NCBI RefSeq assembly: GCF_051014445.1
Contig: NW_027488365.1
Coordinates: 7,440,001-7,504,000, forward strand
Direction: 5' to 3'
Source: Colletes latitarsis
Lineage: Eukaryota > Arthropoda > Insecta > Hymenoptera > Colletidae
Length of the DNA: 64,000 nt
Position 1 is the first letter of the stretch. Every line of letters starts with the position of its first letter. Shown in pieces: positions 11,280 to 25,000 of the stretch. The translations under genes were made by a program, and so were the position numbers. The notes under the pieces were generated by a model, which was given only the letters and a program-made list of their open reading frames with translations, was not told the DNA's origin and did no database searches.

Positions 11280-12200
11280 ACTGAAACAGTCAGTTAAACC
11301 TGGTTTCGATCAATATTTTTGATGATAACGCATGTTAGGTTTGGGTTAGGGCTAGGATTTGCCCTCATCAGACCCATACTTTCGCATTCTTCACATACTT
11401 GTTGAACAGATCCTGTATTATTTCTGGTTTGGATCACGTAGTAAAGTGGTACCACACTGAAACAGTCGATTAATCCTGGTCTCGAACAATATTTTAGAGG
11501 ATGACTCATGCTAGGTCTAGGCTAGGCCTGGGATTTGCCCTCATCAGACCCATACTTTCGCATTCTTCACATACTTGTGGAACAGATCCTGGGTTATTTC
11601 TGGTTTGGATCACGTGGTAAAGTGGTACCACACTGAAACAGTCAGTTAAACTTGGTTTCGATCAATATTTTTGATGATAACGCATGTTAGGTTTGGGTTA
11701 GGGCTAGGATTTGCCCTTATCAGACCCATACTTTCGCATTCTTCACATACTTGTTGAACAGATCCTGTATTATTTCTGGTTTGGATCACGTAGTAAAGTG
11801 GTACCACACTGAAACAGTCGATTAATCCTGGTCTCGAACAATATTTTAGAGGATGACTCATGCTAGGTCTAGGCTAGGCCTGGGATTTGCCCTCATCAGA
11901 CCCATACTTTCGCATTCTTCACATACTTGTGGAACAGATCCTGGGTTATTTCTGGTTTGGATCACGTGGTAAAGTGGTACCACACTGAAACAGTCAGTTA
12001 AACTTGGTTTCGATCAATATTTTTGATGATAACGCATGTTAGGTTTGGGTTAGGGCTAGGATTTGCCCTTATCAGACCCATACTTTCGCATTCTTCACAT
12101 ACTTGTTGAACAGATCCTGTATTATTTCTGGTTTGGATCACGTAGTAAAGTGGTACCACACTGAAACAGTCGATTAATCCTGGTCTCGAACAATATGTTA
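11280..12200. repeat. Dimer (352-bp) run, three rounds
   Basis: Dimers with AATATTTTTGATGATAACGC followed by CTCGAACAATATTTTAGAGG repeat at 352-bp spacing, starting near 11,287, 11,639 and 11,991. The partner region at 32.9-33.5 kb has only two rounds. The second and third rounds share TTTGCCCTTATCAG and AAACTTGG, so the newest duplication copied the middle dimer. The last round ends with AATATGTTAGAGG. Confidence 0.88.
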
Positions 12201-13399
12201 GAGGATAACTCATGCTAGGTCTAGGTTAGGCCTGGGATTTGCCCTCATCAGACCCATACTTTCGCATTCATCACATACTTGTTGAACAGGTCCTGGGTTA
12301 TTTCTGGTTTGGATCACGTAGTAAAGTGGTACCACACTGAAACAGTCGCTTAATCCTGGTCTCGACAATATTTTAGAGGAGAACGCAAGTTAGGTCTGGG
12401 ATAAGTCTGGGATTTGCTCTCATCAGGATCGTATTTTCGCATTTTTCCCATACTTGTTGAACAGATCCCTGGCGTTTTCTGGTTTGGATCACGTAGTAAT
12501 GTGGTACCACACTGAAACAGTCAATCAAACCTGGTTTCGATCAATATTTTAGAGGATAACGCATGTTATGTCTAGGTTGGGCCTGGGATTTGCCCTCATC
12601 AGACTCGTACTTTCGCATATTTCTCATACTTGACGGCCAGATTCTGGGCTTTTTCTGGATTGGATCCCGTAGTAATGTGCTACCACACTGAAACGGACCA
12701 TTAAACCTGGTGTCGATCAATATTTTAGAGGAGAACGCAAGTTAGGTCTGGGATAAGTCCGGGATTTGCTCTCATCAGGATCGTATTTTCGCATTTTTCC
12801 CATACTTGTTGAACAGATCCCTGGCGTTTTCTGGTTTGGATCCCGTAGTAATGTGCTACCACACTGAAACGGACCATTAAACCTGGTGTCGATCAATATT
12901 TTAGAGGATAACGCATGTTATGTCTAGGTTAGGCCTGGGATTTGCCCTCATCAGACACATACTTTCGCATTCTCCACATACTTGTTGAACAGATCCTGGG
13001 TTTTTTCTGGTTTGGATCACGTAGTAATGTGGTACCACACTGAAACAGTTGATTAATCCTGGTTTGGATCATTAGTTTAGAGCATAACTCATGTTAGGTC
13101 TGGGTTAGGTCTAGGATTTGCCCCCAGCAGGCTCATACTTTCGCATATTTCTCATATTTGTTGAACAGATCCCTGGCTTTTTCTGGTTTGGATCACGTAG
13201 TGAAGAGGTACCGCACTGAAACAGACGATTAATCCTGGTCTCGGTCAATATTTTATAGGATAACGCAAGTTCGGCCTGGGATAGGTCTGGGATTTGCCCT
13301 CATCAGGTCGTATTTTCGCATATTTCTCATACTTGTTGAACAGATCCAGGGTTTTTCTGGTTTGGATCACGTAGTAAAGTGGTACCACACTGAAACAGT

Positions 13400-15159
13400 C
13401 GATTAATCCTATTTTCGATCAATATTTTAGAGGATAACTCATGCTAGGTCTAGGTTAGGCCTGAGATTTGCCCTCATCAGACCCATACTTTCGCATTCTT
13501 CACATACTTGTTGAACAGATCCTGGGTTATTTCTGGTTTGGATCACCTAGTAAAGTGGTACCACACTGAAACAGTCGATTAATCCTGGTCACGATCAACA
13601 TTTTAGAGGATAACGCCGGTTAGGACTCGGTTAGGTCTGGGATTTGCCCTTATCAGGCTCATACTTTCGCATATTCCTCATACTTGATGGCCATATTCTG
13701 GGCTTTTTCTGGTTTGGATCAAGTAGTAAAGTGGTGCCACACGGAAACAGTCCATGAAACCTAGTCTCGGTTAATATTTTAAAGGATATCGCATGTTAGG
13801 TCCGGGTTAGGTCTAGGATTAGCCCTCTTCAGACCCATACTTTCGGATTCTTCACATACTTGTTGTACAGATCCTGGGTTATTTCTGGTTTGGATCACCT
13901 AGTAAAGTGGTACCACACTGAAACAGTCGATTAATCCTGGTCACGATCAACATTTTAGAGGATAACGCCGGTTAGGACTCGGTTAGGTCTGGGATTTGCC
14001 CTTATCAGGCTCATACTTTCGCATATTCCTCATACTTGATGGCCATATTCTGGGCATTTTCTGGTTTGGATCAAGTAGTAAAGTGGTGCCACACGGAAAC
14101 AGTCCATGAAACCTAGTCTCGGTTAATATTTTAAAGGATATCGCATGTTAGGTCCGGATTAGGTCTAGGATTTGCCCTCTTCAGACCCATACTTTCGGAT
14201 TCTTCACATACTTGTTGTACAGATCCTGGGTTTTTTTCTGGTTTGCATCACGTAGTAATGTGGTACCACACTGAAACAGCCCATCAAAACCTGGTTTCGA
14301 TCAATATTTTAGCGGATAACGCATGTTATGTCTAGGTTAGGCCTGGGATTTGCCCTCATTAGGCTCATACTTTCGCATATTTCTCATACTTGATGGCTAG
14401 ATCCTGGGCTTTTTCTGGATTGGATCACGTACTAATGTGGTACCACACTGAAACAGTCCATTAGACCTGGTTTCGATCAATATTTTAGAGAATAACGCAT
14501 GTTATGTCTAGGTTGGGCCTGGGATTTGCCCTCATCAGACTCATACTTGCGCATTCTTCACATACTTGTTGAACAGATTCTGGGCTTTTTCTGGTTTGAT
14601 CCCGTAGTAATGTGGAACCACACTGAAACGGTCCATTAAACCTGGTGTCGATCAATATTTTAGAGGATAACGCATGTTATGTCTAGGTTAGGTCTGGGAT
14701 TTGCCCTCATCAGACTCATACTTTCGCATATTTCTCAAACTTGTTGGCCAGATTCTGTGCTTTCACTGGTTTGGACACGCAGTAATGAGGTACCACACTG
14801 AAACAGTCGATTAAACCTGGTTTCGATCAATATTATAGAGGATAACGCAAGTTATGCCTGGGATAGGTCTGGGAATTGCCCACATCAGGCTCATAGTTTC
14901 GCGTTTTTCACATACTTGTAGAACAGATCCTGGGTTTTTTCTGGTTTGGATCACGTAGTAATGTGGTACGACACTGAAACAGTCCATTAAACCTGGTTTC
15001 CATGAATATTTTGGAGGACAACGCCGGTTAGGACTCGGTTAGGTCTGGGATTTGCCTTCATCAGGGTCATGCTTTCGCATTTTTAACATACTTGTTGAAC
15101 AGATCCAGGGTTTTTCTGGTTTGGATCACGTAGTAAAGTGGTACCACACTCAAACTGTC
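13400..15159. repeat. 10-monomer unit, tandem copy 1
   Basis: The marker ATTAATCCTATTTTCGATC lies near 13,401 and again near 15,160, an offset of 1,759 bp or 10 monomers. The unit contains two near-identical 351-bp dimers with GATCACCTAGTAAAGTGG, AACGCCGGTTAGGACTCGG, GTGGTGCCACACGG and TTTTAAAGGATATCGC. The partner region near 34.67-36.4 kb has the unit only once, so the duplication arose after the two long blocks separated, or was lost from the partner. Confidence 0.85.
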
Positions 15160-16919
15160 GATTAATCCTATTTTCGATCAATATTTTAGAGGATAACTCA
15201 TGCTAGGTCTAGGTTAGGCCTGAGATTTGCCCTCATCAGACCCATACTTTCGCATTCTTCACATACTTGTTGAACAGATCCTGGGTTATTTCTGGTTTGG
15301 ATCACCTAGTAAAGTGGTACCACACTGAAACAGTCGATTAATCCTGGTCACGATCAACATTTTAGAGGATAACGCCGGTTAGGACTCGGTTAGGTCTGGG
15401 ATTTGCCCTTATCAGGCTCATACTTTCGCATATTCCTCATACTTGATGGCCATATTCTGGGCTTTTTCTGGTTTGGATCAAGTAGTAAAGTGGTGCCACA
15501 CGGAAACAGTCCATGAAACCTAGTCTCGGTTAATATTTTAAAGGATATCGCATGTTAGGTCCGGGTTAGGTCTAGGATTTGCCCTCTTCAGACCCATACT
15601 TTCGGATTCTTCACATACTTGTTGTACAGATCCTGTGTTATTTCTGGTTTGGATCACCTAGTAAAGTGGTACCACACTGAAACAGTCGATTAATCCTGGT
15701 CACGATCAACATTTTAGAGGATAACGCCGGTTAGGACTCGGTTAGGTCTGGGATTTGCCCTTATCAGGCTCATACTTTCGCATATTCCTCATACTTGATG
15801 GCCATATTCTGGGCATTTTCTGGTTTGGATCAAGTAGTAAAGTGGTGCCACACGGAAACAGTCCATGAAACCTAGTCTCGGTTAATATTTTAAAGGATAT
15901 CGCATGTTAGGTCCGGGTTAGGTCTAGGATTTGCCCTCTTCAGACCCATACTTTCGGATTCTTCACATACTTGTTGTACAGATCCTGGGTTTTTTTCTGG
16001 TTTGCATCACGTAGTAATGTGGTACCACACTGAAACAGTCCATCAAAACCTGGTTTCGATCAATATTTTAGCGGATAACGCATGTTATGTCTAGGTTAGG
16101 CCTGGGATTTGCCCTCATTAGGCTCATACTTTCGCATATTTCTCATACTTGATGGCTAGATCCTGGGCTTTTTCTGGATTGGATCACGTACTAATCTGGT
16201 ACCACACTGAAACAGTCCATTAGACCTGGTTTCGATCAATATTTTAGAGAATAACGCATGTTATGTCTAGGTTGGGCCTGGGATTTGCCCTCATCAGACT
16301 CATACTTGCGCATTCTTCACATACTTGTTGAACAGATTCTGGGCTTTTTCTGGTTTGATCCCGTAGTAATGTGGTACCACACTGAAACGGTCCATTAAAC
16401 CTGGTGTCGATCAATATTTTAGAGGATAACGCATGTTATGTCTAGGTTAGGTCTGGGATTTGCCCTCATCAGACTCATACTTTCGCATATTTCTCAAACT
16501 TGTTGGCCAGATTCTGTGCTTTCACTGGTTTGGACACGCAGTAATGAGGTACCACACTGAAACAGTCGATTAAACCTGGTTTCGATCAATATTTTAGAGG
16601 ATAATGCAAGTTATGCCTGGGATAGGTCTGGGAATTGCCCACATCAGGCTCATAGTTTCGCGTTTTTCACATACTTGTAGAACAGATCCTGGGTTTTTTC
16701 TGGTTTGGATCACGTAGTAATGTGGTACGACACTGAAACAGTCCATTAAACCTGGTTTCCATCAATATTTTGGAGGACAACGCAAGTTAGGTCTGGGACA
16801 GGTCTGGGATTTGCCTTCATCAGGGTCATGCTTTCGCATTTTTAACATACTTGTTGAACAGATCCAGGGTTTTTCTGGTTTGGATCACGTAGTAAAGTGG
16901 TACCACACTGAAACAGTCG
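15160..16919. repeat. 10-monomer unit, tandem copy 2
   Basis: This repeats 13400-15159 at +1,759 bp with few differences: GATCCTGTGTTATTTC against GATCCTGGGTTATTTC near 15,630, ACTAATCTGG against ACTAATGTGG near 16,193, and GTGGTACCAC against GTGGAACCAC near 16,374. It ends near 16.9 kb where CTCGAACAATATTTTAGAGGATGAC replaces the ATTTTCGATC form. Confidence 0.85.
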
Positions 16920-19511
16920 ATTAATCCTGGTCTCGAACAATATTTTAGAGGATGACTCATGCTAGGTCTAGGCTAGGCCTGGGATTTGCCCTCATCAGAC
17001 CCATACTTTCGCATTCTTCACATACTTGTTGAACAGATCCAGGGTTTTTCTGGTTTGGATCACGTAGTAAAGTGGTACCACACTGAAACAGTCAATTAAA
17101 CCTGGTCACGATCAACATTTTAGAGGATAACGCAAGTTATGTCTGGGATAGGTCTGGGAATTGCCCACATCAGGCTCATAGTTTCGCGTTTTTCACATAC
17201 TTGTTGAACAGGTCCTGGGTTATTTCTGGTTTGGATCAGGTAGTAATGTGGTACCACACTGAAACAGTCAATTAAACCTGGCCACGATCAACATTTTAGA
17301 GGATAACGCCGGTTAGGACTCGGTTAGGTCTGGGATTTGCCTTCATCAGGGTCATGCTTTCGCATTTTTAACATACTTGTTGAACAGATCCAGGGTTTTT
17401 CTGGTTTGGATCACGTAGTAAAGTGGTACCACACTCAAACTGTCGATTAATCCTGGTCTCGAACAATATTTTAGAGGATGACTCATGCTAGGTCTAGGCT
17501 AGGCCTGGGATTTGCCCTCCTCAGATCCATACTTTCGCATTCTTCACATACTTGTTGAACAGATCCTAGGTTTTTCTGGTTTGGATCACGTAGTAATGTG
17601 GTACCACACTGAAACAGTCAGTTAAACCTGGTTTCGATCAATATTTTTGATGATAACGCATGTTAGGTTTGGGTTAGGTCTAGGATTTGCCCTCATCAGA
17701 CCCATACTTTCGCATTCTTCACATACTTGTTGAACAGATCCTGTATTATTTCTGGTTTGGATCAGGTAGTAATGTGGTACCACACTGAAACTGTCGCTTA
17801 ATCCTGGTCTCGAACAATATGTTAGAGGATAACTCATGCTAGGTCTAGGTTAGGCCTGGGATTTGCCCTCATCAGACCCATACTTTCGCATTCATCACAT
17901 ACTTGTTGAACAGGTCCTGGGTTATTTCTGGTTTGGATCACGTAGTAAAGTGGTACCACACTGAAACTGTCGCTTAGTCCTGGTCTCGAACAATGTTTTA
18001 GAGGATAACTCAAGCTAGGTCTAGGTTAGGCCTGGGATTTGCCCTCATCAGACCCATACTTTCGCATTCATCACATACTTGTTCAACAGATCCTGGGTTA
18101 TTTCTGGTTTGGATCAGGTAGTAATGTGGTACCACACTGAAACAGTCAATTAAACCTGGTCACGAACAATGTTTTAGAGGATAACTCATGCTAGGTCTAG
18201 GTTAGGCCTGGGATTTGCCCTCATCAGACCCATACTTTCGCATTCATCACATACTTGTTCAACAGATCCTGGGTTATTTCTGGTTTGGATCAGGCAGTAA
18301 TGTGGTACCACACTGAAACAGTCGACTAATCCTGGTCTCGAACAATATGTTAGAGGATAACTCATGCTAGGTCTAGCTTAAGCCTGGGATTTGCCCTCAT
18401 CAGACCCATACTTTCGCATTCATCACATACTTGTTGAACAGGTCCTGGGTTATTTCTGGTTTGGATCACGTAGTAAAGTGGTACCACACTGAAACTGTCG
18501 CTTAATCCTGGTCTCGAACAATGTTTTAGAGGATAACTCATGCTAGGTCTAAGTTAGGCCTGGGATTTGCCCTCATCAGACCCATACTTTCGCATTCATC
18601 ACATACTTGTTCAACAGATCCTGGGTTATTTCTGGGTTGGATCAGGTAGTAATGTGGTACCACACAGAGACAGACGATTAAACCTGGTTTCGATCAATAT
18701 TGTAGAGGATAACTCATGTTTGGCCTAGGTTAGGCCTGGGATTTGCCCCCATCAGACCCATACTTTCGCATTCATCACATACTTGTTGAACAGGTCCTGG
18801 GTTACTTCTGGATTGGAACACGTAGTAATGTGGTACCACGCTGAAACAGTCCATTAAACCTAGTTTCGATCAATATTTTAGAGGATAACGCATGTTAGGT
18901 CTTGATTAGGCCTGGGATTTGCCCTCATCAGGGTCATACTTTCGCATATCTCTTATACTTGATGGCCAGATCCTGGGCTTTTTCTGGATTGGATCACGTA
19001 GTAATGTGGTACCACACTGAAACATTCAATTAAACCTGGTCTTGATAAATATTTTAGAGGATAACGCATTTTAGGTCTGGGATAGGTCTGAGATTTGCCC
19101 TCATCAGGGTCATGCTTTCGCACTTTTGACATACTTGTTGAACAGATCCTGGGTTATTCTGGTTTGGATCACGTAGTAATGTGGTACCACACTGAAACAG
19201 TCCATTAGACCTAGTTTCGATCAATATTTTAGAGGATAACGCATGTTATGTCTAGGTTGGGCCTGGGATTTGCCCTCGTCAGACTCATACTTGCGCATTC
19301 TTCACATACTTGTTGAACAGATCCTGGGTTTTTTCTGGTTTGGATCACGTAGTAAAGTGGTACCACACTGAAACAGTCGCTTAATCCTGGTCTCGACAAT
19401 ATTTTAGAGGAGAACGCAAGTTAGGTCTGGGATAAGTCCGGGATTTGCTCTCATCAGGATCGTATTTTCGCTTTTTCCCAAACTTGATGAACAGATCCCT
19501 GGCGTTTTCTG

Positions 19512-20897
19512 GTTTGGATCAGGTAGTAATGTGGTACCACACAGAGACAGACGATTAAACCTGGTTTCGATCAATATTGTAGAGGATAACTCATGTTTGG
19601 CCTAGGTTAGGCCTGGGATTTGCCCCCATCAGACCCATACTTTCGCATTCATCACATACTTGTAGAACAGGTCCTGGGTTACTTCTGGATTGGAACACGT
19701 AGTAATGTGGTACCACGCTGAAACAGTCGATTAATCCTGGTCTCGATCAATATTTTAGAGGGTAACTCATGCTAGGTCTAGGTTAGGCCTGTGATTTGCC
19801 CTCATCAGTCTCATACTTTCGCATATTTCTCAAACTTGTTGGCCAGATTCTGTGCTTTCACTGGTTTGGACACGTAGTAATGTGGTACCACACTGAAACA
19901 GTCGATTAAACCTGGTTTCGATCAATATTTTAGAGGATAACGCAAGTTATGTCTGGGATAGGTCTGGGAATTGCCCACATCAGGCTCATAGTTTCGCGTT
20001 TTTCACATACTTGTTGAACAGGTCCTGGGTTATTTCTGGTTTGGATCAGGTAGTAATGTGGTACCACACAGTGACAGTCGATTAAACCTGGTTTCGATCA
20101 ATATTGTAGAGGATAACTCATGTTAGGCCTAGGTTAAGCCTGGGATTTGCCCTCATCAGACCCATACTTTCGGATTCATCACATACTTGTTGAACAGATC
20201 CTGGGTTATTTCTGGTTTGGATCAGGTAGTAATGTGGTACCACACTGAAACAGTCAATTAAACCTGGTCACGATCAACATTTTAGAGGATAACGCCGGTT
20301 AGGACTCGGTTAGGTGTGGGATTTGCCCTCATCAGGCTCATACTTTCGCATATTTCTCATACTTGATAGCAAGATCCGTTGCTTTTTCTGGATTGGATCA
20401 CATAGTGATGTAGTACCACACTGAATCAGTCAATTACACCTGGTCTCGATCTATATTTTAGAGGATAACGCATGGTAGGTCTGGGTTCGGTCCAGGATTT
20501 GCCCGCATCAGGCTTATACTTTCGCATATCTCTCATACTTGTTGGCCAGCTCCTGGGTTTTTTCTGGATTGGATCACGTAGTTATGTGGTATCACACTGA
20601 AACAGTCAGTTAAACCTGGATACAACCAATATTTCAGAGGATAACGCATGTTAGGTCTGCGTTAGGTCTAGGATTTGCCCTCATCTGGCTCATACCTTCG
20701 CATTCTTCACATGCTTGTTGAACAGATCCTAGGTTTTTCTGGTTTGGATCACGTAGTAATGTGGTACCACACTGAAACAGTCAGTTAAACCTGGTTTCGA
20801 TCAATATTTTTGATGATAACGCATGTTAGGTTTGGGTTAGGGCTAGGATTTGCCCTCATCAGACCCATACTTTCGCATTCTTCACATACTTGTTGTA
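19512..20897. repeat. Patch, mostly a copy of 7070-8240
   Basis: At about 19,512 the series that matches 39.0 kb breaks off inside GGTTTGGATCA. About 1.3 monomers like 18.64-18.83 kb follow, with CACACAGAGACAGACG. From about 19,735 to 20,897 the sequence matches 7,077-8,239 at an offset of 12,658 bp (72 monomers), including GATAGCAAGATCCGTTGC and ACAACCAATATTTCAGAGG. The patch ends inside TTCACATACTTGTTG, after which the text changes from AACAGATCCTGTATT to TACAGATCCTGGG. Confidence 0.8.
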
Positions 20898-22026
20898 CAG
20901 ATCCTGGGTTTTTTTCTGGTTTGCATCACGTAGTAATGTGGTACCACACTGAAACAGTCCATCAAAACCTGGTTTCGATCAATATTTTAGCGGATAACGC
21001 ATGTTATGTCTAGGTTAGGCCTGGGATTTGCCCTCATTAGGCTCATACTTTCGCATATTTCTCATACTTGATGGCTAGATCCTGGGCTTTTTCTGGATTG
21101 GATCACGTACTAATGTGGTACCACACTGAAACAGTCCATTAGACCTGGTTTCGATCAATATTTTAGAGAATAACGCATGTTATGTCTAGGTTGGGCCTGG
21201 GATTTGCCCTCGTCAGACACATACTTTCGCATTCTCCACATACTTGTTGAACAGATCCTGGGTTTTTTCTGGTTTGGATCACGTAGTAATGTGGTACCAC
21301 ACTGAAACAGTCCATTAAACCAGGTTTCGGTCAATATTTTAGAGAATAACGCATGTTAGGTCTTGGTTAGGTCTGGGATTTGCCCTAATCAGGCTCATAA
21401 TTTCGCATATTTCTCATACTTCCTGGCTAGATCCTGGGCTTTTTCTGGATTGGATCACGTAGTAATGTGGTACCACACTGAAACAGTCCATTAAACCTGG
21501 TTTCGATCAATATTTTAGCGGATAACGCATGTTATGTCTAGGTTAGGCCTGGGATTTGCCCTCATTAGGCTCATACTTTCGCATATTTCTCATACTTGAT
21601 GGCTAGATCCTGGGCTTTTTCTGGATTGGATCACGTACTAATGTGGTACCACACTGAAACGGTCCATTAGACCTGGTTTCGATCAATATTTTAGAGAATA
21701 ACGCATGTTATGTCTAGGTTGGGCCTGGGATTTGCCCTCGTCAGACTCATACTTGCGCATTCTTCACATACTTGTTGAACAGATCCTGGGTTTTTTCTGG
21801 TTTGGATCACGTAGTAATGTGGTACCACACTGAAAAAGTGCATTAAACCTGGTTTGGATCATTATTTTTGAGAATAACGCATGTTATGTCTAGGTTGGGC
21901 CTGGGATTTGCCCTCATTAGGCTCATACTTTCGCATATTTCTCATACTTGATGGCTAGATCCTGGGCTTTTTCTGGTTTGGATCACGTAGTAATGTGGTA
22001 CCACACTGAAACAGTCCATTAAACCT
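20898..22026. repeat. Start of the second copy of the 4968-10383 block
   Basis: From about 20,898 to 21,000 the sequence resembles 14.22-14.33 and 15.98-16.08 kb (GTTGTACAGATCCTGGG, GTTTGCATCACG, CCATCAAAACCTGG). From about 20,967 it is in register with 4968 onward at +15,999. It leads directly into the 30-monomer tandem duplication. Confidence 0.8.
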
Positions 22027-25000
22027 GGTTTCGGTCAATATTTTAGAGAATAACGCATGTTAGGTCTTGGTTAGGTCTGGGATTTGCCCTAATCAGGCTC
22101 ATAATTTCGCATATTTCTCATACTTCCTGGCTAGATCCTGGGCTTTTTCTGGATTGGATCACGTACTAATGTGGTACCACACTGAAACAGTCCATTAGAC
22201 CTGGTTTCGATCAATATTTTAGAGAATAACGCATGTTATGTCTAGGTTGGGCCTGGGATTTGCCCTCGTCAGACTCATACTTGCGCATTCTTCACATACT
22301 TGTTGAACAGATCCTGGGTTTTTTCTGGTTTGGATCACGTAGTAATGTGGTACCACACTGAAACGGTCCATTAAACCTGGTGTCGATCAATATTTTAGAG
22401 GATAACGCATGTTATGTCTAGGTTAGGTCTGGGATTTGCCCTCATCAGACTCATACTTTCGCATATTTCTCAAACTTGTTGGCCAGATTCTGTGCTTTCA
22501 CTGGTTTGGACACGTAGTAATGTGGTACCACACTGAAACAGTCGATTAAACCTGGTTTCGATCAATATTTTAGAGGATAACGCATGTTATGTCTAGGTTG
22601 GGCCTCGGATTTGCCCTCATCAGGCTCATAGTTTCGCGTTTTTCACATACTTGTAGAACAGATCCTGGGTTTTTTCTGGTTTGGATCACGTAGTAATGTG
22701 GTACGACACTGAAACAGTCCATTAAACCTGGTTTCCATCAATATTTTGGAGGACAACGCAAGTTAGGTCTGGGATAGGTCTGGGATTTGCCCTCATCAGG
22801 GTCATGCTTTCGCATTTTTAACATACTTGTTGAACAGATCCAGGGTTTTTCTGGTTTGGATCACGTAGTAAAGTGGTACCACACTGAAACAGTCGATTAA
22901 TCCTGGTCTCGAACAATATTTTAGAGGATGACTCATGCTAGGTCTAGGCTAGGCCGGGGATTTGCCCTCATCAGACCCATACTTTCGCATTCTTCACATA
23001 CTTGTTGAACAGATCCAGGGTTTTTCTGGTTTGGATCACGTAGTAAAGTGGTACCACACTGAAACAGTCGATTAATCCTGGTCTCGATCAATATTTTAGA
23101 GGGTAACTCATGCTAGGTCTAGGTTAGGCCTGTGATTTGCCCTCATCAGTCTCATACTTTCGCATATTTCTCAAACTTGTTGGCCAGATTCTGTGCTTTC
23201 ACTGGTTTGGACACGTAGTAATGTGGTACCACACTGAAACAGTCGATTAAACCTGGTTTCGATCAATATTTTAGAGGATAACGCAAGTTATGTCTGGGAT
23301 AGGTCTGGGAATTGCCCACATCAGGCTCATAGTTTCGCGTTTTTCACATACTTGTTGAACAGGTCCTGGGTTATTTCTGGTTTGGATCAGGTAGTAATGT
23401 GGTACCACACAGTGACAGTCGATTAAACCTGGTTTCGATCAATATTGTAGAGGATAACTCATGTTAGGCCTAGGTTAAGCCTGGGATTTGCCCTCATCAG
23501 ACCCATACTTTCGGATTCATCACATACTTGTTGAACAGATCCTGGGTTATTTCTGGTTTGGATCAGGTAGTAATGTGGTACCACACTGAAACAGTCAATT
23601 AAACCTGGTCACGATCAACATTTTAGAGGATAACGCCGGTTAGGACACGGTTAGGTGTGGGATTTGCCCTCATCAGGCTCATACTTTCGCATATTTCTCA
23701 TACTTGATAGCAAGATCCGTTGCTTTTTCTGGATTGGATCACATAGTGATGTAGTACCACACTGAATCAGTCAATTACACCTGGTCTCGATCTATATTTT
23801 AGAGGATAACGCATGGTAGGTCTGGGTTCGGTCCAGGATTTGCCCGCATCAGGCTTATACTTTCGCATATCTCTCATACTTGTTGGCCAGCTCCTGGGTT
23901 TTTTCTGGATTGGATCACGTAGTTATGTGGTATCACACTGAAACAGTCAGTTAAACCTGGATACAACCAATATTTCAGAGGATAACGCATGTTAGGTCAG
24001 CGTTAGGTCTAGGATTTGCCCTCATCTGGCTCATACCTTCGCATTCTTCACATGCTTGTTGAACAGATCCTAGGTTTTTCTGGTTTGGATCACGTAGTAA
24101 TGTGGTACCACACTGAAACAGTCAGTTAAACCTGGTTTCGATCAATATTTTTGATGATAACGCATGTTAGGTTTGGGTTAGGGCTAGGATTTGCCCTCAT
24201 CAGACCCATACTTTCGCATTCTTCACATACTTGTTGAACAGATCCTGTATTATTTCTGGTTTGGATCACGTAGTAAAGTGGTACCACACTGAAACAGTCG
24301 ATTAATCCTGGTCTCGAACAATATTTTAGAGGATGACTCATGCTAGGTCTAGGCTAGGCCTGGGATTTGCCCTCATCAGACCCATACTTTCGCATTCTTC
24401 ACATACTTGTGGAACAGATCCTGGGTTATTTCTGGTTTGGATCACGTGGTAAAGTGGTACCACACTGAAACAGTCAGTTAAACCTGGATACAACCAATAT
24501 TTCAGAGGATAACGCATGTTAGGTCTGCGTTAGGTCTAGGATTTGCCCTCATCTGGCTCATACCTTCGCATTCTTCACATGCTTGTTGAACAGATCCTAG
24601 GTTTTTCTGGTTTGGATCACGTAGTAATGTGGTACCACACTGAAACAGTCAGTTAAACCTGGTTTCGATCAATATTTTTGATGATAACGCATGTTAGGTT
24701 TGGGTTAGGGCTAGGATTTGCCCTCATCAGACCCATACTTTCGCATTCTTCACATACTTGTTGAACAGATCCTGTATTATTTCTGGTTTGGATCACGTAG
24801 TAAAGTGGTACCACACTGAAACTGTCGATTAATCCTGGTCTCGAACAATATGTTAGAGGATAACTCATGCTAGGTCTAGGTTAGGCCTGGGATTTGCCCT
24901 CATCAGACCCATACTTTCGCATTCATCACATACTTGTTGAACAGGTCCTGGGTTATTTCTGGTTTGGATCACGTAGTAAAGTGGTACCACACTGAAACTG

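Larger units (their letters stand above)
10950..19511. repeat. Long block (~49 monomers), partner of 32575-39020
   Basis: The monomer order matches 32,575-39,020, but the offset steps by whole monomers: 21,625 at 10.97-11.6 kb, 21,273 after the extra dimer, 19,514 after the extra 10-monomer unit, 19,338 after one extra monomer near 18.1-18.3 kb, then back to 19,514 where the partner gained a monomer near 38.4-38.6 kb. Between steps the two copies are very similar, for example both carry CCATGAAACCTAGTCTCGG and the unusual GGATCAGGCAGTAATG (18,286 and 37,624). All length differences are integral numbers of monomers. Confidence 0.87.
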
